Positions 1-9,082 of a DNA stretch of 64,000 bases are shown here, in pieces. The notes under the pieces were generated by a model, which saw nothing but the letters and a program-made list of their open reading frames with translations, was not told where the DNA came from and did not search any database. This DNA is from Actinomycetota bacterium (GTDB lineage Bacteria; Actinomycetota; Coriobacteriia; Anaerosomatales; Anaerosomataceae). The stretch's first letter is position 1. Each line of letters starts with the position of its first letter. Location: the NCBI GenBank assembly GCA_009773565.1, contig WSXY01000004.1, positions 1-64,000 of the forward strand. The letters are read 5' to 3'. Both the position numbers and the translations under genes were made by a program.

Positions 1-6
1 GACCAT
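1..6 (-). CDS. Start of a minus-strand gene running off the left edge
   Basis: Read on the minus strand, GGAGG stands seven bases before an ATG at 6-4, followed by GTC at the window edge. This is a well-spaced ribosome binding site and start codon, so a gene probably begins here. No product can be inferred from two codons. Positions 7-227 between it and the LysR gene show no other coding signal. Confidence 0.4.
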
Positions 7-227
7 CGGAACACCTCCGTGCCGCAGGTTCTCCTACGTACACGGAATCATGCTCCGTTAGGTCACTAAAGTGTCTCGTATGTATCTGAACCTGGACACA
101 GGTGTCGCGGGCGGCTCGTAGCGCGTACCTCGGGATTCCTACTGCAGCAGCGCGACAATCGAGGCGAAACCGCCGGTCAACTAGCCGACATTCATGGCCG
201 TGAATTCAGACCCTAAGTGGCCGCGCT

Positions 228-1115
228 TTACAACTCACGTCTCAGGTAGTCGGTAAGCGCGTCAGCCGCGCGTGTAAGCGTTGTTCGCGGGAGCACCAGG
301 AAGAGCGGTCGCTCGAGGGGGAACTCGGGAACCGACACACGCGAGACCGTGCCCAACTTGATGGCCTTCTCTGCGACCCATGTGCTCACGATGCCGATAC
401 CCATGCCACCCTCGACGGCTGAGAGCACGGCCTCGTTCGTGCCAAGCTCGATGACGACGCGCAACTCGGCGGGATCGACACCACCGCGCCGCAACACGTC
501 CTCGGCGACCATGCGCGTCCCCGAACCTGACTCCCGCACGATGAACTGCTCGTCGACGAGGTCGGCGAGCATCACCTTCTCGCGCGTCGCTATCTCATGT
601 CCGGGCGGGCACACCATCACAAGGTCGTCGTTGCCGAGGTGTTCGAAGACGACCCGGGCTCCGGGGACCTCGGCGCCGGTCATTCCAAGGTGTGCCTCGC
701 CGGCCTCTACGCGCTCGATGACCTCGGACGTGTCGAAGACGCGCAGTGTGACACCGACTTCCGGGAACGCGCGCAGAAAGCCGCCGAGCAACCTGGGCAA
801 CACGTACTGTCCCGGCGTCGTGCTCGCTGCGATATCGAGCCGCCCCGAGACGGTATCCGAGAGGTTCTCAAGTTCGCCCCGCGCACTCTCGACGTCCGCC
901 ATGACCTTGCGAGCGTGTGGCAAGAGCGTGCGGCCGGCCTCGGTGACTTCGACTTTGCGGTAACGGCGGTCGAGCAGCGTAACCCCCAGGTCGGCCTCAA
1001 GCGCCTGCACCTGCATCGTGACAGCCGGCTGAGACAGGCCAAGCGCCCGGGCAGCTTCGGAAAACGAAGCATGCTCGACAACAGCCACAAACGTGCGTAG
1101 TTGCGCGATGTTCAC
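228..1115 (-). CDS. LysR-family transcriptional regulator (CysL-like)
   Basis: The protein has an N-terminal winged helix (about residues 1-60, FSEAARALGLSQPAVTMQVQ) and a type 2 periplasmic-binding-like effector domain (about 85-295), the LysR layout at normal length. I chose the GTG at 1115 because GGAG lies four bases before it; an in-frame ATG at 1148 has no such site. The effector domain resembles CysL/CbbR-type regulators. A role in selenium or sulfur metabolism is conceivable because sel genes lie in the same window, but nothing here proves it. Target genes and ligand are unknown. Confidence 0.85.
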   Translation of the reverse strand: MNIAQLRTFVAVVEHASFSEAARALGLSQPAVTMQVQALEADLGVTLLDRRYRKVEVTEAGRTLLPHARKVMADVESARGELENLSDTVSGRLDIAASTTPGQYVLPRLLGGFLRAFPEVGVTLRVFDTSEVIERVEAGEAHLGMTGAEVPGARVVFEHLGNDDLVMVCPPGHEIATREKVMLADLVDEQFIVRESGSGTRMVAEDVLRRGGVDPAELRVVIELGTNEAVLSAVEGGMGIGIVSTWVAEKAIKLGTVSRVSVPEFPLERPLFLVLPRTTLTRAADALTDYLRREL

Positions 1116-1225
1116 GAGGCTCCAATCACCATTCTGAGCAGGTCGCATTCACGTTGCTTATGGTACGCCAACAGACTCACGTCACAAACAGATTGAACTG
1201 AACGTCTCGCAGGTATACGGTGTTA

Positions 1226-1242
1226 GTGATAATCGTTCTCAC
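1226..1242. promoter_or_regulatory. Fur-family 7-1-7 operator upstream of the metal regulator
   Basis: TGATAAT-C-GTTCTCA (1227-1241) is an imperfect 7-1-7 inverted repeat flanked by G and C, giving GTGA...TCAC. The layout matches Fur/Zur-type boxes. It ends 13 bases before the start of the Fur-family gene, so autoregulation, and control of the following transporter, is the likely use. Confidence 0.6.
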
Positions 1243-1254
1243 TAAGGACGACAC

Positions 1255-1695
1255 TTGGCCACCTCTCACACGCAATCGACAGCCGGGGTTCGCGACTTGT
1301 ACGGAGGCCGCAGAGTAAGCGCAGCCCGTCGCACCATCGCCGATGCAGCGGCACTGATCCGCGGCGCCTTCACGGTCGAGCAGTTGCACGATGCAGTTCA
1401 GCTGTCAGAGCCGGGAATCGGCATCGCAACGGTCTACCGTGCCGTAGCTGCTATGTCTGCCACCGGCTCAGTCGCACCTGTCGGGTACCGTGCCGGCAGC
1501 GCGCTTTACGCACTGTGCCCCGGCGGCACGCATCATCATCACCTCGTCTGCACCGGGTGCGGATCGGTCGTCGGCATCGCATGCCCTGTCGACCGATCCC
1601 TCGAAGATGCTGCCCGCAAGACCGGCTATACGGTGACCGGTCACGAGGTCACGCTGTACGGTCTCTGCCGCTCGTGCGCCGGGGAGTGTGACTGA
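1255..1695 (+). CDS. Fur-family metal-dependent repressor (Fur/Zur/Nur type)
   Basis: A 146-residue protein with an N-terminal winged helix, ATVYRAV as recognition-helix signature, a His-rich HHHHLVCTGCGS segment and a second Cys pair (LCRSCAGEC). The two CXXC pairs form the structural zinc site of the family. The TTG start at 1255 has AAGGACG just upstream. It is followed without a gap by an ECF metal transporter, which points to Ni, Co or Zn homeostasis rather than iron. Which metal it senses cannot be decided from the sequence. Confidence 0.85.
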   Translation: MATSHTQSTAGVRDLYGGRRVSAARRTIADAAALIRGAFTVEQLHDAVQLSEPGIGIATVYRAVAAMSATGSVAPVGYRAGSALYALCPGGTHHHHLVCTGCGSVVGIACPVDRSLEDAARKTGYTVTGHEVTLYGLCRSCAGECD

Positions 1696-1696
1696 T

Positions 1697-2494
1697 ATGT
1701 CACACATCCATATCCCCGACGGCGTACTCCCCGTCTGGCTCTGGCTCGGCGGGTGGGTTGTCGCCGCCGCAATCGTGTGGCTCGCAAGCGCCCGAAGCGG
1801 CGGCGTCGATGTGCGTCGTAAGGTGCCGCTCGTCGGTGTCATGGCGGCGCTCATGCTCGTCGCGATGTCGAGCGAGATTGTGCCGATCGCGTATCACATC
1901 AACCTCACCGTCGTGGCTGGCGTGCTTCTCGGCCCACAATTGTCGATTGTCGCTGCGTTTGTCGTGCAGGTTGTGCTGGCACTGCTCGGACACGGCGGTG
2001 TGACCGTCATCGGCCTCAACACGCTCATGACCGCGAGCGAAATGCTCTTCGGCTGGATGCTCTTCCGGGGTCTCATCACCGTCCTCGGCCCCAGGCGTGT
2101 CGGGCTCGCGAGTGGCGTGGCCACGGTGGTGACGCTCGCGCTCGCAACCACCATGCTCGTAGGGCTGGTGGCCGTCTCCGGCGTCGGCGCTGCGACGGTG
2201 CGAGAAACCGGTGCGCTCGACCCGCAGAACCTCACATTCGCCGCACCGTTCTCGGACAGCATCTTCTCTGTCGGATTGTTCTCCGGAGGCGAACGCTCCA
2301 GCTCGCCGGCTGTCCCCGTGCGTCGATTTGCCACCATCGTGTACACGCTCGGGCCGCTCGGCTGGCTCATCGAGGCCCTGGTGACCGCCGCTGTGCTGAG
2401 TTACATCGCCCGTGTTCGTCCGTCGCTCATCTTCGAAGGTGCGCTCACACCGGCCAGGCAGGCACTTCCCGGCGACGAACACGGGAGGCACTGA
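1697..2494 (+). CDS. cbiM: ECF transporter substrate-binding membrane protein CbiM-like
   Basis: A multi-spanning membrane protein that opens with MSHIHIPDGVLP. The HIPDG motif near the N-terminus is the metal-binding signature of CbiM/NikM S-components. The ATG at 1697 starts one base after the regulator's TGA. No cbiN-like gene follows. The His sits at residue 3 (Met-Ser-His) with a second at 5, where canonical CbiM has Met-His, so the metal site may be slightly different. Substrate is probably cobalt, nickel or zinc. Confidence 0.85.
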   Translation: MSHIHIPDGVLPVWLWLGGWVVAAAIVWLASARSGGVDVRRKVPLVGVMAALMLVAMSSEIVPIAYHINLTVVAGVLLGPQLSIVAAFVVQVVLALLGHGGVTVIGLNTLMTASEMLFGWMLFRGLITVLGPRRVGLASGVATVVTLALATTMLVGLVAVSGVGAATVRETGALDPQNLTFAAPFSDSIFSVGLFSGGERSSSPAVPVRRFATIVYTLGPLGWLIEALVTAAVLSYIARVRPSLIFEGALTPARQALPGDEHGRH

Positions 2495-3291
2495 TGGACA
2501 TCGCCGTCGTCGATCGGTCCGCTGTGTCCGGGAACTCGACTCTCCACGGCGCCGCAACCGGCGCTAAGCTCATCGCGTTCTCGCTGGTGCTTGCCGCGGT
2601 CGTCGTGAGCACCAATCTCTTCGTCGTACTCACGATCACCATCGTCCTTCTCGCGGCGGTCGCCGCACTCCGGCTCCCGGCGCGCTCGATGCTGCCACTC
2701 GCTGCATACCCTGCGGTGTTCGCGGCAGTGTTCGCGTTCGCCTCGGCGCCGGACGCGCTCGCCGCCTCGCTCATCATCGCGAAAGCAGTCACGGCGGCGC
2801 TCGCCTCGGTCACGCTGATGTTCACGACACCCTATCCGCAGGTGTTCGCCGCGCTCCAACGCGTGACCCCGGGCCTCGTAGGCGACACGCTCCTCATGAC
2901 GTATCGCGCGATCTTCATCCTCGCCGACAAGCTCGGTGATCTCACGCGGGCCGTGCGTCTTCGCTCGGGGCTGTCGACAGGCCATCCTGTGCGGGCGGCC
3001 CGCGCGACCACGCGCGCGCTCGGGGGACTTCTCTTGTACTCGCTCGACCTCGCGCAGCGCGAGTACGACGTACTCGTCTTGCGGGGATACAGCGGCCGGC
3101 TCCGGGTCGCCCTCCGACCGTCGCGCTCTCGCGCAGCCGATAGCGCGATCATCGTGGTCGCGTTCATGCTGCTCTGTCTCGCTGCCTTGTGGCGCATCTA
3201 CTGGATTCGCCTCATCAGCTATAGCTGGATTCTGCTCGCCGTCGCCCTTGTCGGCCTTGGCGTCGCACTCGCTTCCCGAAGGAGAACCTGA
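2494..3291 (+). CDS. cbiQ: ECF transporter transmembrane component EcfT/CbiQ
   Basis: A 265-residue membrane protein with the T-component organisation: an N-terminal hydrophobic block, a cytoplasmic coupling region with the Ala-Arg-Gly-like signature (RAVRLRSGL and LRGYSGR), and C-terminal membrane helices. It couples the S-component to the ATPase. Its ATG overlaps the cbiM stop by one base, so translation is coupled. Only one ATPase gene follows, as expected for dedicated group I ECF systems. Confidence 0.85.
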   Translation: MDIAVVDRSAVSGNSTLHGAATGAKLIAFSLVLAAVVVSTNLFVVLTITIVLLAAVAALRLPARSMLPLAAYPAVFAAVFAFASAPDALAASLIIAKAVTAALASVTLMFTTPYPQVFAALQRVTPGLVGDTLLMTYRAIFILADKLGDLTRAVRLRSGLSTGHPVRAARATTRALGGLLLYSLDLAQREYDVLVLRGYSGRLRVALRPSRSRAADSAIIVVAFMLLCLAALWRIYWIRLISYSWILLAVALVGLGVALASRRRT

Positions 3292-4202
3292 TGGCCCTAC
3301 GTTCGCAGACGCCAGACCACATCCACCCCGACGACCCCACCGCCGAGGAGGTCGTCCGGATTTCGTGCGTCCGTCACACCTACGAGGACGGGACATCGGT
3401 GCACCTGTGCGGGCTTGATTTCGTCGCGCACCGCGGGAAACGAGTAGCGGTCCTCGGCCCGAACGGCGCCGGTAAGACCACCATGCTCTACCACATTCTC
3501 GGTCTGCTAAAGCCGCAGGAAGGCGCCGTCAGCGTCTTCGGCGTCTCCCCCGCCGAGCAGTGGGCGACGATCCGCCGTCGGGTCGGCGTCATGCTGCAAA
3601 ACGTTGACGAGCAGATCATCTCGCCGACCGTCGGTGACGACGTCGCCTTCTCGCCGAGACAGTACGGCCTGCCCGAGACCGAAGTGCGCGAGCGGGTTAA
3701 TCGGGTTCTGAAGTTGCTGGGCATCGAGGAACTTGCCGATCGCGTGCCGCACAACCTCTCGGGCGGCGAGAAGCGCAAGGTCGCGCTTGCGGGCGCGCTC
3801 GTTATGGATCCGGAGCTTCTCGTCCTCGATGAGCCGTTCGAAGGGCTTGATCCAACCTCACGGCAGGGCCTCCTCGACTTGCTTGAACACCTCTCACACG
3901 AGCGAGGCATGACCGTCGTGCTCACGACGCACGATATCGACGCCGTCCCCGAGTTTGCCGATTACGCGTACGTGCTGGCGCCCGGAGGCACGATAGCGCT
4001 CCGTGGCACGCCCGCTGAAGTCTTCGCCAATGCGAAGGTTCTCGCCGACGGGAACATCAAGCCGCCGATTCTCGCGGAGCTCTTCTCGCGACTCCGCGAA
4101 CGCGATGCGAGCGCACCGGAGATGGCGCTTACGATTGAGGATGCCGCCGAAGCGCTTGAAGGGTGGAAGCGCCGCTCGCTGCTGCCAGAAACGCCGCAGT
4201 AG
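3291..4202 (+). CDS. cbiO: ECF transporter ATP-binding protein CbiO
   Basis: An ABC ATPase with Walker A GPNGAGKTT (about residues 56-64), Q-loop, signature LSGGEKRKVALAGA, Walker B LLVLDEPFEGLD and the H-loop TTHD. It energises the CbiM/CbiQ importer in whose operon it lies; its ATG overlaps the cbiQ stop by one base. The last 74 bases overlap the convergent membrane-protein gene. Confidence 0.9.
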   Translation: MALRSQTPDHIHPDDPTAEEVVRISCVRHTYEDGTSVHLCGLDFVAHRGKRVAVLGPNGAGKTTMLYHILGLLKPQEGAVSVFGVSPAEQWATIRRRVGVMLQNVDEQIISPTVGDDVAFSPRQYGLPETEVRERVNRVLKLLGIEELADRVPHNLSGGEKRKVALAGALVMDPELLVLDEPFEGLDPTSRQGLLDLLEHLSHERGMTVVLTTHDIDAVPEFADYAYVLAPGGTIALRGTPAEVFANAKVLADGNIKPPILAELFSRLRERDASAPEMALTIEDAAEALEGWKRRSLLPETPQ

Positions 4203-4824
4203 CCACCAGTGAAGCGGCCATGATGACTTCGCCCGAGTTGCTCACGACGAAACCGGCGATCGCCCGCGGAATCGCAGCCGCCACGAACATGAAGAGCGCT
4301 CCTGCCAGCATCCACGGCCAGCGCACACGCTTGAGGACGATCACCCCACACGCGATCACCACAAGCGTCATCACAATGGACGGCACCGGCGGGCCGGGAA
4401 TGCCGCCGCCGTTCGTGTAGTAGACGAGGTCCCCTAGTCTGACGAGCTCAAACGAAAGCAAGACGACCGAGTTGATCAGGCCGATGAGGACCATCGCTGC
4501 ATAGAGCACCCAGGAGCCGATCGACATCACCCGCTCGCGACCCGCGAATGCGCCGCTTCTGAGCGCGAACGCAACCGCTGTCACGATCCACACCGGCGTC
4601 AGGAGCGCATGGCCGAGGAAGCGCGGGAAGCTGAGTGCCTCGAGCAGTGGCCCCGCGCCGACGAACGAGCCTACCGCGACCGCGACGTTGTCATAGACGA
4701 CAGCAGCAATCGGCAGCATCAGCGTGAAAGTGCCGGCCGATGGGTCCTTGCGATAGACGCGAAACGCCCACACCGCAAGCGCCGTCTGAGCGAGGGCATA
4801 CAGGACATACGCGGCGGTCAGCAT
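4129..4824 (-). CDS. Conserved membrane protein of unknown function
   Basis: A 231-residue protein with about six or seven hydrophobic segments beginning MLTAAYVLYALAQTALAVWA, and no catalytic motif I recognise. Its 3' end overlaps cbiO convergently by 74 bases, so one of the two tails may be annotated too long, but both reading frames look real. Resemblance to small DUF-type membrane proteins only. Confidence 0.65.
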   Translation of the reverse strand: MLTAAYVLYALAQTALAVWAFRVYRKDPSAGTFTLMLPIAAVVYDNVAVAVGSFVGAGPLLEALSFPRFLGHALLTPVWIVTAVAFALRSGAFAGRERVMSIGSWVLYAAMVLIGLINSVVLLSFELVRLGDLVYYTNGGGIPGPPVPSIVMTLVVIACGVIVLKRVRWPWMLAGALFMFVAAAIPRAIAGFVVSNSGEVIMAASLVATAAFLAAASGASTLQALRRHPQS

Positions 4825-4940
4825 CAGTCTGCTCTCTTCCGGCCATTGCGGGCTCTCGACCGCACCCGGCCCGGCGCTGGTCTTGCGCTAGTCTAGCCGG
4901 AGTTCCATCCTCAGCGCACGTGTCTCGACGAAGCTATACT

Positions 4941-4980
4941 CGTGAACACCTGAAGCCGGACATTGCGGGTATGCATGTAC
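4941..4980 (+). other. Upstream element shared with the photolyase gene (copy A)
   Basis: CACCTGAAG at 4947-4955, followed by GCGGG at 4965-4969 and further matches, is repeated upstream of the photolyase (11199-11232), about 25 of 34 positions identical, in the same orientation. TATACT (4935-4940), a possible -10 box, precedes it. Function unknown. Confidence 0.4.
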
Positions 4981-5799
4981 GAGCACCACTCCGCCTACCA
5001 TCGGCTCCGCGTCGTCGACAACGATGGCGTGCGGACCCTCATCTTCGAGCACAATCATCAGTCCTCGATGCATCTCGACGACCCGTTTGAGAGCGATATC
5101 GAGTACGTAGGCTACCTGCACCTGACGCTCGCTGTGAAGCCGGATGCCGCTCGCACGCTCGTACTGGGACTGGGCGGCGGGTCGGTCGTCAAACGCATGT
5201 GGCGCGACTACCCGCAGATGCGCCTCGATGTGATTGAACTCGACCCCGAGGTCGTCGCCATCGCGCGTGCGTTCTTCGAACTCCCGGATGACCCGCGTAT
5301 CACGGTGATTGTCGAGGAGGGCCGCTCGTTCGTGCGACGTGCCGCCGGTCCGTACGACATCATCATCGTCGATGCCTTCGACGATGATCGCATCCCGCGT
5401 CCACTGACAACCGAGGAGTTCTTGCGGGAGTGCCGCGATCTCCTCGCGCCCGGCGGTGTCATCGCATACAACGTGATCGGCTCCGTCAGAGGCGATGACA
5501 GCAAGCCATTCCGGAGTCTTCACCGGACGGCGTCGAATGTATGGCGCAAGGTGTGGACGTTCACCGTCGGAAGCGCCGATGGTAGCCTCGAGCACACCGG
5601 CAACCTCGTCATGCTCGCCACCGATGCTGAGGTGACCGAGGATGCGCTGCTCGAGCGAATCGCTGTTCGAGTGGGTGGCCTTGTGACGGTTCCGGCGTTT
5701 GAGCGCTTCGGTGACGACCTCTACCGGGGCTCGCTGCGAACCGGCGACGTGCCGCTCATCACAGATCCGCCAAGGTCCGGCCGTCGCGAGCGGCGATAA
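4975..5799 (+). CDS. Spermidine-synthase-like SAM/aminopropyl-transferase-fold protein
   Basis: The protein has the Rossmann core of spermidine synthases: GLGGGSVVKR (motif I), LDVIELDPEVVAIA with the acidic residue that binds the cofactor ribose, and DIIIVDAFDDD. It lacks the long N-terminal membrane domain found in fused transporter versions. I start it at ATG 4975 (MYEHHSAYHRL); an upstream in-frame TTG at 4963 is possible. Whether it makes a polyamine is not shown, because many members with DAFDD lack demonstrated activity. Confidence 0.75.
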   Translation: MYEHHSAYHRLRVVDNDGVRTLIFEHNHQSSMHLDDPFESDIEYVGYLHLTLAVKPDAARTLVLGLGGGSVVKRMWRDYPQMRLDVIELDPEVVAIARAFFELPDDPRITVIVEEGRSFVRRAAGPYDIIIVDAFDDDRIPRPLTTEEFLRECRDLLAPGGVIAYNVIGSVRGDDSKPFRSLHRTASNVWRKVWTFTVGSADGSLEHTGNLVMLATDAEVTEDALLERIAVRVGGLVTVPAFERFGDDLYRGSLRTGDVPLITDPPRSGRRERR

Positions 5800-5820
5800 C
5801 TCGCTACAGTGACGCCAGGC

Positions 5821-6204
5821 TTAGAAGTGTCCGTGACCGGCCGTCCAGGCGTGCGTATCTGTGTCGCCCGTGACGGTGCCGTGCTCGTCCACGTAGAAGT
5901 ACAGCCCTGACTTCGGGCATTTCGGCGCGACCTTGATGTAGTTCGGAACGAGCATATCGACGGTGTCCGCACTCCCGTTCCCGTTGAAGCGATGCGCGTG
6001 ACCCCAGAGACTCCCGGTAGCGGCAATGTACTGCTGAGCCGCGCCCTCAATCAGCCGCTGGTTGGACTGGCATGTCCGGCCCCTCGCGGTGTTGCTCACT
6101 GAGTTGAACACCGGAATCGCGATTGCGACCAGAATGCCAATAATCAAAACAACGACCATCAGCTCGACGAGCGTAAATCCGTCTTCGCGTCTCGGAGTTC
6201 CCAT
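5821..6204 (-). CDS. Type IV prepilin-like protein (pseudopilin)
   Basis: Starts MGTPRREDGFTLVELMVVV: a short basic leader, prepilin peptidase site G|FTLVE with the conserved Glu at +5, then a hydrophobic helix (about residues 10-35) and a small globular domain of 127 residues in all. Two cysteines (around 44 and 94) could form a disulfide. It stands alone without pilus assembly genes nearby, so the assembly machinery must be elsewhere. Confidence 0.88.
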   Translation of the reverse strand: MGTPRREDGFTLVELMVVVLIIGILVAIAIPVFNSVSNTARGRTCQSNQRLIEGAAQQYIAATGSLWGHAHRFNGNGSADTVDMLVPNYIKVAPKCPKSGLYFYVDEHGTVTGDTDTHAWTAGHGHF

Positions 6205-6351
6205 TCGCGCTCACACCATTCATCCTGGCCACACGAGGTGGCAGAAACAGCCATCGATCAGATTATCGTCCGGTCGGTGACCAGGCTTGAGGGTCTGCCA
6301 CTCCCAAGACCTTCAGTGGTGAGCGCCATCACACTTCGCTGAGCGGTTACG

Positions 6352-7545
6352 TCAGTCGCGCGCCTTGACGGCCTTGCCGATCTCGCGACCCCAGGCCTCG
6401 GCAGCAGCGATGTCCTCGGCGGTCGGCTTGAACTTCTCGGACAAGTCCTCGAGGGGTGCTTCCAGGCCGATTGCTGTCACGCGCTCACGCATCTGCTTGA
6501 CGGCCCCGCCGCCCCACCCGAACGAGCCGAAGAACGCCGCCAGCCGTCCCGCAGGCTTGAGACCCTCGATGTACTGGATGAACCCGGCTACGCGATACAG
6601 CATGCCGTGGTGGAGCGTCGGCGATCCGAGCACGAGCGCCTTGCCTTCCAGAAGCTCGTAAACGATGTGCGCATTCGACGTCACCGCAAGGTCGAAGAGG
6701 TCGACTTCCACGCCCTCGGCGGCGATACCGTCGGTAATCGACTCGGCCAGCATCTTGGTCGAACCCCACATCGTCGAGTAGACAACGACGGCCTTGTCAC
6801 GCTTGAACCCGTCCGTCCAGCGCCCGTACGCCGCAACGGCAGCGCCAATCGCATCGCCGCGCCAGATCACGCCATGTGACGGCGCAATCACCTCGGGCTC
6901 CCACCCGGCCTCGGCGATCTTGCCCACCATCTTGGCGACCTGCGGGCCAAACGGCAGGAGGATGTTGGCGTAGTAGATGGCGAGTTCCTCGAGCGCCAGA
7001 TCGAGCCCGACCTCGTCCGCGAATCTGCCCGACGAGGCTAGATGCTGACCGAACGCATCGTTTGGCATGAGCGTTCGCACTTCGGCGCAGTAGGTGAACA
7101 TTGAGTCGGGCCAGTGCACCATGGGAGCCGGCATGAACTGCAGCGTGCGGCCGCCGAGGTCGATCGTATCAGCCGCGCTGACAGCTTCGACAACGAGGCC
7201 GTCATGATACTCGGCGACACCCTTCACGCCGGAGCCGGATGCGACAACACGAGCCTTCGGCATCGCTGTCATCACGTCACGGAGGCCGCTGTTGTGATCG
7301 GGCTCAACATGGTTGACGACGATCAACCCGATTTCAGCCGGATCGACGATGTCGGCAACTCGCGAAAGCAATTCGGGAACGAACGGGGTCTTGACGGTGT
7401 CGACAAGCGCCCAGGTGCTCTCTCCCCGCACGAGATAGGCATTGTAGGTCGTGCCACGAGGCGTCTCGTAGCCGTGGAAGTCGCGCAGACCCCAATCGAT
7501 ACCGCCGACCCACCAGATGCCATCGCTCACGGGAATCGCGCGCAT
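6352..7545 (-). CDS. Flavodiiron protein (A-type flavoprotein, O2/NO reductase)
   Basis: An N-terminal metallo-beta-lactamase-like domain carries the diiron ligands: HVEPDH (about residue 79), HWPDSM, NDAFGQH and PSHGVIW. It is followed by a flavodoxin domain with the FMN loop YSTMWGSTKM. The family reduces O2 to water or NO to N2O in the cytoplasm of anaerobes. ATG 7545 is preceded by AGGAG at eight bases; the longer ATG at 7566 is not. A separate rubredoxin would donate electrons; none is adjacent. Confidence 0.93.
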   Translation of the reverse strand: MRAIPVSDGIWWVGGIDWGLRDFHGYETPRGTTYNAYLVRGESTWALVDTVKTPFVPELLSRVADIVDPAEIGLIVVNHVEPDHNSGLRDVMTAMPKARVVASGSGVKGVAEYHDGLVVEAVSAADTIDLGGRTLQFMPAPMVHWPDSMFTYCAEVRTLMPNDAFGQHLASSGRFADEVGLDLALEELAIYYANILLPFGPQVAKMVGKIAEAGWEPEVIAPSHGVIWRGDAIGAAVAAYGRWTDGFKRDKAVVVYSTMWGSTKMLAESITDGIAAEGVEVDLFDLAVTSNAHIVYELLEGKALVLGSPTLHHGMLYRVAGFIQYIEGLKPAGRLAAFFGSFGWGGGAVKQMRERVTAIGLEAPLEDLSEKFKPTAEDIAAAEAWGREIGKAVKARD

Positions 7546-7605
7546 AGCAGCGCTCCTTTCGCTCACTCCGTCATACCGAGAGTGTGTACCCGATGCAGGC
7601 AGTCG

Positions 7606-8613
7606 CTACGACGAACGCTTGATGAAGAAGTCCGCCATCGAAAGAAGCAGCATACGCGCCTTGCCGCTGGGCAGAGCGCCCTCAAGTCGCTTCTTTGCGC
7701 TCACGACCAGATCGCGCGCGTACCCGCGTGCGTAGTCGATCGAGTCGCACTCCCGCATGATGTCGACCGCCTCTTCGAGCAGGGCGGGATCCTCTGTGCG
7801 CGCAGAGAGAATCTCGAGCAACCGCTCACGGCGCGGCGCGTTATGTATCGCGTGGATGGCAACGAGGGTCCGCTTGCCTTCAGTGATGTCGCTGCGAAAG
7901 TCCTTGCCAGTCGACTCTTTGGTGCCGACCAGATTGAGCACATCATCTTGAATCTGGAATGCGAGACCGCCAGCCATGCCGAAGTCCCGGAGCACCTCTA
8001 TCTGCTCCTCCGTACCGCCGCCGACGATCGCGCCGACCGCGAGCGGTACACCACCCGAGTAGTACGCGGTCTTGTGGTTCGCCATCACCAGGTAGTCCTC
8101 GACTGCAAGATCGAAGCGGCCGTCTCGTGCCCAGCCGATGTCGAGCGCCTGACCCTCAATGGTACGGGTCGTCATCGCGACGAGCTCGGCGAGTACGCGA
8201 ATCTTCGTGGTCTCATCGAGTCCTTCGTCGTGCACGACCGTACCGCACACTAGTGCGAGTGCGAGGTCGCCAGCGTTGATGGCGAGGCCGATTCCCTCGG
8301 TGATGTGCATGCACGCCTGATCGCGACGTGTAAGCGACGCATCCTCGATGTCGTCGTGGATAAGCGCGGCCGTGTGGAAGTGCTCGATTGCGGCGGCTGA
8401 CGGCCACGCACGCTTCGGGTCCCCTCCGACTGCCTCACAGGCGAGCAGGCAGATGAGCGGACGGTGGCGTTTGCCGGCGTTATCAGAGAAGAGCCGAAGA
8501 GGTGCGTAAAGGTACTGCGCCATGTCGGCATGCGAGCCGTTCGCAAAGAACGTCAACAGGTACTCGTCGAACTTCTTCGCGTTACGGTTGAGGTAGAGTT
8601 CGAACCCGGTCAT
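7606..8613 (-). CDS. Polyprenyl diphosphate synthase
   Basis: A 335-residue all-helical trans-prenyltransferase with the first Asp-rich motif in LIHDDIEDASLTRR and the second in FQIQDDVLNLVG, plus the GKRHRPLI substrate-binding segment near residue 48. It elongates isoprenoid diphosphates for quinones or carrier lipids. GGGAG lies four bases before ATG 8613. Chain length cannot be read reliably from the residues before the first motif. Confidence 0.92.
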   Translation of the reverse strand: MTGFELYLNRNAKKFDEYLLTFFANGSHADMAQYLYAPLRLFSDNAGKRHRPLICLLACEAVGGDPKRAWPSAAAIEHFHTAALIHDDIEDASLTRRDQACMHITEGIGLAINAGDLALALVCGTVVHDEGLDETTKIRVLAELVAMTTRTIEGQALDIGWARDGRFDLAVEDYLVMANHKTAYYSGGVPLAVGAIVGGGTEEQIEVLRDFGMAGGLAFQIQDDVLNLVGTKESTGKDFRSDITEGKRTLVAIHAIHNAPRRERLLEILSARTEDPALLEEAVDIMRECDSIDYARGYARDLVVSAKKRLEGALPSGKARMLLLSMADFFIKRSS

Positions 8614-8734
8614 TTCGCTCCCGTATAGGATCCGGCGAATCTGCCCGCCCCGTCACTCGGGGGGTCTGGCGCCAGGCCGGGCGGTCGCAGGCTATCTTAC
8701 GTTCCGGTGACGGCCGGGGCAAGCAGGCGGCCCG

Positions 8735-9082
8735 CTATGGTAGCAGCGTCCAGCCGAAGAGCGTACCGCCGCCATAGATGACGAGGAACGCGATGTGCTT
8801 CACCACAAGCGCTCGACGCTTCGCGCCGAGTTCCTCAACGGAGGTCTGCGCCCGCCAGTAGATGAGGCGGACCGCGCCTGTTACGGTCACGACCACGAGT
8901 GCACCGACGAGCATCCAGAAGACGAGTGTCATCGCATCACCGAGAGCCGCGGCGGCCTCAGTAGACATGCCCGCAAGGCGCGGGTGCAAGACGAGCAGCA
9001 CAGCGAGGCACGCCGCCCACGTACCGGTTGCCATATCGTGCAGGAAGTTATTGGTGATGCGCACGTACGGGCTATCGAACAC
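8735..9082 (-). CDS. Small membrane protein, function unknown
   Basis: About 115 residues with four hydrophobic segments, beginning with VFDSPYVRITNNFLHD. A GTG at 9082 with AAGGGA upstream is the likely start, overlapping the 3' end of the preceding permease by 11 bases, so the gene belongs to that operon. The composition is reminiscent of heme-copper or CopD-like small membrane subunits, but I see no ligand pattern that settles it. Confidence 0.6.
   Translation of the reverse strand: MFDSPYVRITNNFLHDMATGTWAACLAVLLVLHPRLAGMSTEAAAALGDAMTLVFWMLVGALVVVTVTGAVRLIYWRAQTSVEELGAKRRALVVKHIAFLVIYGGGTLFGWTLLP

Noticed and set aside
1700-3396. Long open frames antisense to cbiM and cbiQ
   Set aside because: They encode highly charged, low-complexity sequence without a ribosome site, as expected opposite membrane-protein genes in high-GC DNA.
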